DNA of 64,000 bases, taken from JAGAJR01 sp048463395 (GTDB taxonomy: Bacteria > Pseudomonadota > Alphaproteobacteria > RF32 > CAG-239). The stretch covers positions 49,198 through 113,197 of the forward strand of contig DBFWPL010000022.1 in NCBI GenBank assembly GCA_048463395.1, read 5' to 3'. The position numbers were made by a program, and so were the translations under genes. A model generated the notes under the pieces. The model ran no database searches. It was not told the DNA's origin and saw only the letters and a list, made by a program, of their open reading frames with translations. Positions within the stretch are counted from its first letter, which is position 1, and each line of letters starts with the position of its first letter. Below are positions 60,714 to 64,000 of this stretch, in pieces.

Positions 60714-61991
60714 TTATTTTTTCAAAATAGATTTTCCGGCGAAGACAGCCATATCGCCCAGTTCTTCTTCGATACGGATTAACTGGTTGTATTTAGCCAT
60801 ACGGTCTGTACGGGACATAGAACCTGTTTTAATCTGACCGCAGTTTGTAGCAACGGCAATATCAGCAATTGTTGTATCTTCTGTTTCGCCGGAACGGTGA
60901 GACAGAACAGCGGTGTAACCGGCTCTGTGAGCCATGTCAACAGCCTTCATGGTTTCTGTCAGGGAACCGATTTGGTTAACTTTAACCAGAATAGAGTTGG
61001 CAACGCCTTTTTCAATACCCATAGCCAAACGTTTCGGGTTGGTAACAAACAAATCGTCGCCGACGAGCTGAACTTTGTCGCCGATAGCGTCTGTCAACAT
61101 TTTCCAACCTTCCCAGTCATCTTCGGCCATACCGTCTTCGATAGAGAAGATAGGGAAACGAGCACACAAATCTTTGTAGAACTCAACCATCTGAGTGTTG
61201 GTGTAAGATTTGCCTTCGCCCTTCATTTCGTATTTGCCGTTTTCATAGAATTCGGAAGAAGCGGCGTCAATAGCCAAGACAACGTCTTCACCCGGTTTGT
61301 AACCGGCATCGGAAATAGATTTAACGATGAAAGACAAAGCTTCTTCTGCAGATTTGAGGTTAGGAGCAAAACCGCCTTCATCACCAACGTTGGTGTTGTG
61401 TCCGGCAGCTTTAAGATTTTTCTTCAAGGTGTGGAAGATTTCGGCACCCATACGAACAGCTTCTTTAACAGAGGAAGCGGAAACCGGCATAATCATAAAT
61501 TCCTGAATGTCGATAGGGTTGTCGGCATGCTGACCGCCGTTAACGATGTTCATCATCGGAACCGGCAAAGTGCGAGCCATTGTACCGCCGAGATAACGGT
61601 ATAAAGGCAAACCGGCTTCTTCAGCCTGAGCTTTGGCAACAGCCATGGAAACGGCCAAAATGGCATTTGCACCCAAACGGCCTTTGTTTTCAGTGCCGTC
61701 CAAGTCAATCATGGTCTGGTCGATATCAATTTGGTCTTCAGCGTCCAAACCGGCAAGAGCATCATAAATTTCGTCATTAACGTTGTTAACGGCTTTTTCA
61801 ACGCCTTTACCCATATAGCGTTTTTTGTCGCCGTCGCGTAATTCAACAGCTTCATGAACACCTGTAGAAGCACCGGAAGGAACGGCGGCACGGCCAAAAG
61901 CACCGGATTGCAGAACGACATCGGCTTCAACAGTCGGATTACCGCGTGAATCTAAGATTTCTCTTGCGTGGATATCGATAATAGCACTCAT
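60714..61991 (-). CDS. eno: Enolase
   Basis: It converts 2-phosphoglycerate to phosphoenolpyruvate. The 425-residue protein has AREILDSRGNPTVEADV, GASTGVHEAVELRDGD, GDEGGFAPN, SIEDGMAEDDW, LVGDDLFVTNP and VLSHRSGETEDT. GGAG lies upstream of the ATG. Separate from gap-pgk. Confidence 0.98.
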   Translation of the reverse strand: MSAIIDIHAREILDSRGNPTVEADVVLQSGAFGRAAVPSGASTGVHEAVELRDGDKKRYMGKGVEKAVNNVNDEIYDALAGLDAEDQIDIDQTMIDLDGTENKGRLGANAILAVSMAVAKAQAEEAGLPLYRYLGGTMARTLPVPMMNIVNGGQHADNPIDIQEFMIMPVSASSVKEAVRMGAEIFHTLKKNLKAAGHNTNVGDEGGFAPNLKSAEEALSFIVKSISDAGYKPGEDVVLAIDAASSEFYENGKYEMKGEGKSYTNTQMVEFYKDLCARFPIFSIEDGMAEDDWEGWKMLTDAIGDKVQLVGDDLFVTNPKRLAMGIEKGVANSILVKVNQIGSLTETMKAVDMAHRAGYTAVLSHRSGETEDTTIADIAVATNCGQIKTGSMSRTDRMAKYNQLIRIEEELGDMAVFAGKSILKK

Positions 61992-62173
61992 TTTTTTCTC
62001 CTAATTAATTTATAAAATGAACTGCGTATAACTTGGTTTATTTTTGTTCCGATGTCAAGTAAAACTACATGGATTTGCAAGTTATTAACCACATAAGAAA
62101 AAGAAAATTGAATTTATGAAAAAAATACCGGATAATGGCAGCGATAAATCCAATGCGTTCAAGGAGTTACATA

Positions 62174-62638
62174 ATGTTTTCAGATAAATGGCATCAGCGT
62201 TTTATGGAAGTGGCCGAACTGGTTGCCACGTGGTCCAAGGATCCGTCCACCAAAACCGGAGCGATAGTCGTCGGACCTGACAGGGAAATCAGAGCCACCG
62301 GATATAACGGATTGGTTCGCGGAGTGGATGACAACCGTCCGGAGCGAATGGAACGTCCGACGAAATATGACTTTTTTGAACACGCCGAACGCAATGCGAT
62401 TTATAATGCCTGCCTGACCGGAACTTCGTTGAAAGGCTGTGTGATGTATGCCACGCATGCTCCGTGTACGGATTGTGCCCGTGCGATTATCCAGTCGGGA
62501 ATAAAAATGGTGGTAACCCATGAAGTGCTGATTGATGAAAAAACGCCGCAAAACACTTGGCGGGACAAACTGGTTTATTCTCAGGAAATGTTTAAAGAAG
62601 CCGGAGTGGAGTGTAAGTATCTTCCGGCAAAAAAATAA
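62174..62638 (+). CDS. dCMP/deoxycytidylate deaminase
   Basis: The 154-residue protein has zinc deaminase motifs HAERNAIYNA and APCTDCARAI, with STKTGAIVVGPDREI before them. It most resembles dCMP deaminases (ComEB-like), which make dUMP for thymidylate synthesis. AAGGAG 7 nt before the ATG at 62174 decides the start. Divergent from eno. Confidence 0.85.
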   Translation: MFSDKWHQRFMEVAELVATWSKDPSTKTGAIVVGPDREIRATGYNGLVRGVDDNRPERMERPTKYDFFEHAERNAIYNACLTGTSLKGCVMYATHAPCTDCARAIIQSGIKMVVTHEVLIDEKTPQNTWRDKLVYSQEMFKEAGVECKYLPAKK

Positions 62639-62763
62639 ATCCGTAAATTTGACGAAACAGCCCTTTAAAAGTCTTTTTGCCTAATTATATACTAATAAAA
62701 TTTAGCAAAACTAAAACTTTTGTGCTATGCGGCACAGGTAAAGTATATAATTGGGAGATTGGG

Positions 62764-63405
62764 ATGAAAGTTCTTATAGCAGATGACCACGCCTTGTTTC
62801 GTGACGGATTAAGTATGCGTCTGGAACAAATAGACCCGAAGTCTGTCATTTTTCAAGCGGCAAATTTTACTCAGGCACTTAAAATTGTGAATGATGAAAA
62901 AAAGCTTGATTTGGTTATTCTGGATTTGGATATGCCGGATATGCATTGGGAAGAAGGTGTCAAAGAGATAAAGAAAAAGACGGATGGCACCCGTTTTGTG
63001 GTAATTTCTGCATCCGAGGATGCCCGGTGCATTCGCAAAACATTTGACGCCGGTGTCAGCGGCTATATCCCGAAACGTTCTGATCCGAAAATCTTAAACA
63101 GTGCTTTGCAGTTGATTTTGGACGGAGGAACTTATTTCCCGACTTCTATTTTAGAAAACAATAATAATTCTTCGGCAGGGAATATGTCTGAGAACAATGG
63201 CAAAGGCAAAGGGAAAACACTGACAAACCGCCAGTCCGAGGTTTTGGGCTTTGTTGCCAAAGGAATGTCAAATAAACAAATCGCCTATGAAATGGGCGTC
63301 AGTGAAGCAACTGTTAAACTGCATATCAACGCTCTCCTGCGTTCTTTGGGGGTAACCAACCGGACACAGGCCGTGGTAACCGCCCAGCAACAGGGAATAA
63401 TTTAA
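62764..63405 (+). CDS. NarL/FixJ-type response regulator
   Basis: The 213-residue protein has a receiver domain (acidic pair in IADDHALFRDG, phospho-acceptor Asp54 in VILDLDMPD, ISASED, IPKRSD with the conserved Lys) and a C-terminal LuxR HTH (LTNRQSEVLGFVAKGMSNKQ). A low-complexity Asn/Ser/Gly/Lys linker (~133-150) joins them. No histidine kinase is adjacent. The start at 62764 has GGAG upstream; the in-frame ATG at 62677 is less likely. Confidence 0.93.
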   Translation: MKVLIADDHALFRDGLSMRLEQIDPKSVIFQAANFTQALKIVNDEKKLDLVILDLDMPDMHWEEGVKEIKKKTDGTRFVVISASEDARCIRKTFDAGVSGYIPKRSDPKILNSALQLILDGGTYFPTSILENNNNSSAGNMSENNGKGKGKTLTNRQSEVLGFVAKGMSNKQIAYEMGVSEATVKLHINALLRSLGVTNRTQAVVTAQQQGII

Positions 63406-63407
63406 CA

Positions 63408-63430
63408 TAAAGCCCCACGAAGGGGCTTTA
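63408..63430 (+). terminator. Bidirectional terminator
   Basis: TAAAGCCCC (63408-63416) pairs with GGGGCTTTA (63422-63430), between the regulator gene and the convergent small gene at 63433. Confidence 0.88.
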
Positions 63431-63432
63431 TT

Positions 63433-63711
63433 TTATTCTGTTTTTGCAAAGAAACCGGCGTAGACATGAAGTCCGTAATAATCCGCCAGTTTTTGAATGA
63501 GCGGCCAGTTAACTGCCTCCCGACCGATTTCCACATTGTCCAAATCCCGCTGTTTGATGTGCAAGTCCATACAGACAATAGAAGAATTTATCTTCCGTTT
63601 CTGTCGGATGTGAAATAAGTGCATTCCTAAAGACCGTTGTATGGCTTTGGAAACAGACTTGTTATTAGATTGGTAGAAAAAATTAGTTTTGATTTTATGT
63701 TCAGTCATCAT
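63433..63711 (-). CDS. Small XRE/HTH-like regulator
   Basis: A 92-residue basic protein whose middle (LGMHLFHIRQKRKINSS, then LHIKQRDLDNVEIGREAVNW, LIQKLADYYGL) follows the spacing of a XRE-type helix-turn-helix domain. AAGGAG lies 8 nt before the first of two adjacent ATG codons. It sits directly downstream of the structured RNA and its terminator. Confidence 0.65.
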   Translation of the reverse strand: MMTEHKIKTNFFYQSNNKSVSKAIQRSLGMHLFHIRQKRKINSSIVCMDLHIKQRDLDNVEIGREAVNWPLIQKLADYYGLHVYAGFFAKTE

Positions 63712-63744
63712 TTTTCAAACTCCTTATTTTGTTTTTAGTTAAAC

Positions 63745-63901
63745 AAAACCGCCCTAGAAAATCTAAGGCGGGGAGTTAGCAACTGTTATAACTCAGTCTG
63801 GGTTATTCGAGCACAGCCTTATATCCCCAGCTCCCCTTAAGAGGAGTAGTTTGTTTGTTATAATGGAGCTGCTACACTCCGCAGTCCACCTCTGAACTGC
63901 A
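63745..63901 (-). ncRNA. Structured RNA ending in a terminator (possible 6S-like or cis-regulatory leader)
   Basis: Read on the minus strand, a promoter (63908-63935) is followed by hairpin 63900-63881 (7 bp including one G-U that would be a mismatch on the plus strand, supporting minus-strand transcription). Next comes a 7-bp helix 63871-63865/63834-63828, then AUAAC/GUUAU. A possible long-range helix pairs 63882-63871 with 63780-63768. A rho-independent terminator (CCGCC/GGCGG with TTTTGTTT, 63771-63749) ends it 37 bases before the HTH-like gene. Size ~155 bases. Family not identified: 6S RNA or a riboswitch-like leader both fit. Confidence 0.5.
63749..63771 (-). terminator. Terminator of the structured RNA
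   Basis: CCGCC (63749-63753) and TAGA (63755-63758) pair with TCTA (63762-63765) and GGCGG (63767-63771); the minus-strand tail is TTTTGTTT. Confidence 0.8.
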
Positions 63902-63907
63902 CAAAGG

Positions 63908-63935
63908 ATGATAAAGCATAAAGATTAATTTGCAA
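63908..63935 (-). promoter_or_regulatory. Promoter of the structured RNA
   Basis: On the minus strand TTGCAA (63935-63930) and TATCAT (63913-63908) are 16 bases apart; transcription would begin near 63901, where the RNA's first hairpin starts. Confidence 0.55.
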
Positions 63936-64000
63936 TTAAAATTCTATGGCACTAACTTTCAGCACGCACATTGATACTAACAGGGTGTTATGGCACATTG

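Noticed and set aside
60897..61604. A 235-codon open frame antisense to eno
   Set aside because: Composition artefact of the highly expressed enolase gene; no start context or recognisable domain.
63712..64000. tmRNA or RNase P RNA
   Set aside because: No tRNA-like acceptor end, tag ORF or RNase P core sequences are visible in the structured segment.

Overview
The window looks like part of the chromosome of an AT-rich alphaproteobacterium, probably an uncultured host- or gut-associated Rhodospirillales-like lineage. The grounds are alphaproteobacterial marker genes and gene orders: ffh-rpsP-rimM-trmD-rplS; a DUF2497/PopZ gene between a TolC-type gene and valS; DUF2125-plsC-YdcF-ftsX-ftsE divergent from a zinc-ribbon/DUF3426 gene; and a DUF3768 protein. 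No rRNA operon, CRISPR array or complete prophage is visible. The lineage is inferred from gene content, not from a phylogeny.

Positions 1-10430 are the right end of an integrated mobile element. It ends at a tRNA-Gln (10431-10505, minus strand) whose 3' end faces a 657-residue tyrosine integrase. Inward follow an unknown 300-residue protein, an HUH-type Rep-like protein, an origin-like region with nested palindromes (6235-6386), a DUF927 ATPase, a small serine recombinase, a two-gene unit (DUF3768 plus a papain-like cysteine-peptidase-like protein) preceded by a 27-codon leader and terminator, a small zinc-finger protein, and a tightly overlapping set of three membrane/exported proteins. The left end lies outside the window.

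From 10431 to 31300 the window is mostly housekeeping: a single-chain glycyl-tRNA synthetase, a CoA-disulfide-reductase/rhodanese fusion, two HAD phosphatases, the ffh ribosome/SRP operon (its ffh apparently starts at AUU), a catalytically dead aspartate-semialdehyde-dehydrogenase-like protein upstream of an MscS channel, tRNA-Thr and mutY. A small accessory island (26400-28340) holds two unknown genes bracketed by 43-bp repeats and an overlapping gene pair resembling phage Rz/Rz1 spanins. Cell-envelope genes (ftsB, an M23 peptidase, a bactofilin) and smpB follow.

From 31300 to 64000 there are a KilA-C-type antirepressor orphan, tadA, rluB, rsmD, a chorismate-mutase-like gene, the ftsEX/plsC cluster, argS, central glycolysis (gap-pgk, eno) with glycogen phosphorylase, tolC-popZ-valS, dCMP deaminase and a NarL-type regulator. 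Three large, low-complexity cytosolic proteins (31971, 44887, 49204) appear to form a lineage-specific family with a shared module. The right edge carries a structured RNA on the minus strand that ends in a terminator just before a small HTH-like gene.

The most interesting candidates are the HUH/DUF927/integrase element, the DUF3768-peptidase pair with its leader, the three-member low-complexity protein family, the ffh leader with repeats and AUU start, the dead Asd paralogue, the spanin-like pair, and the structured RNA at the right edge.
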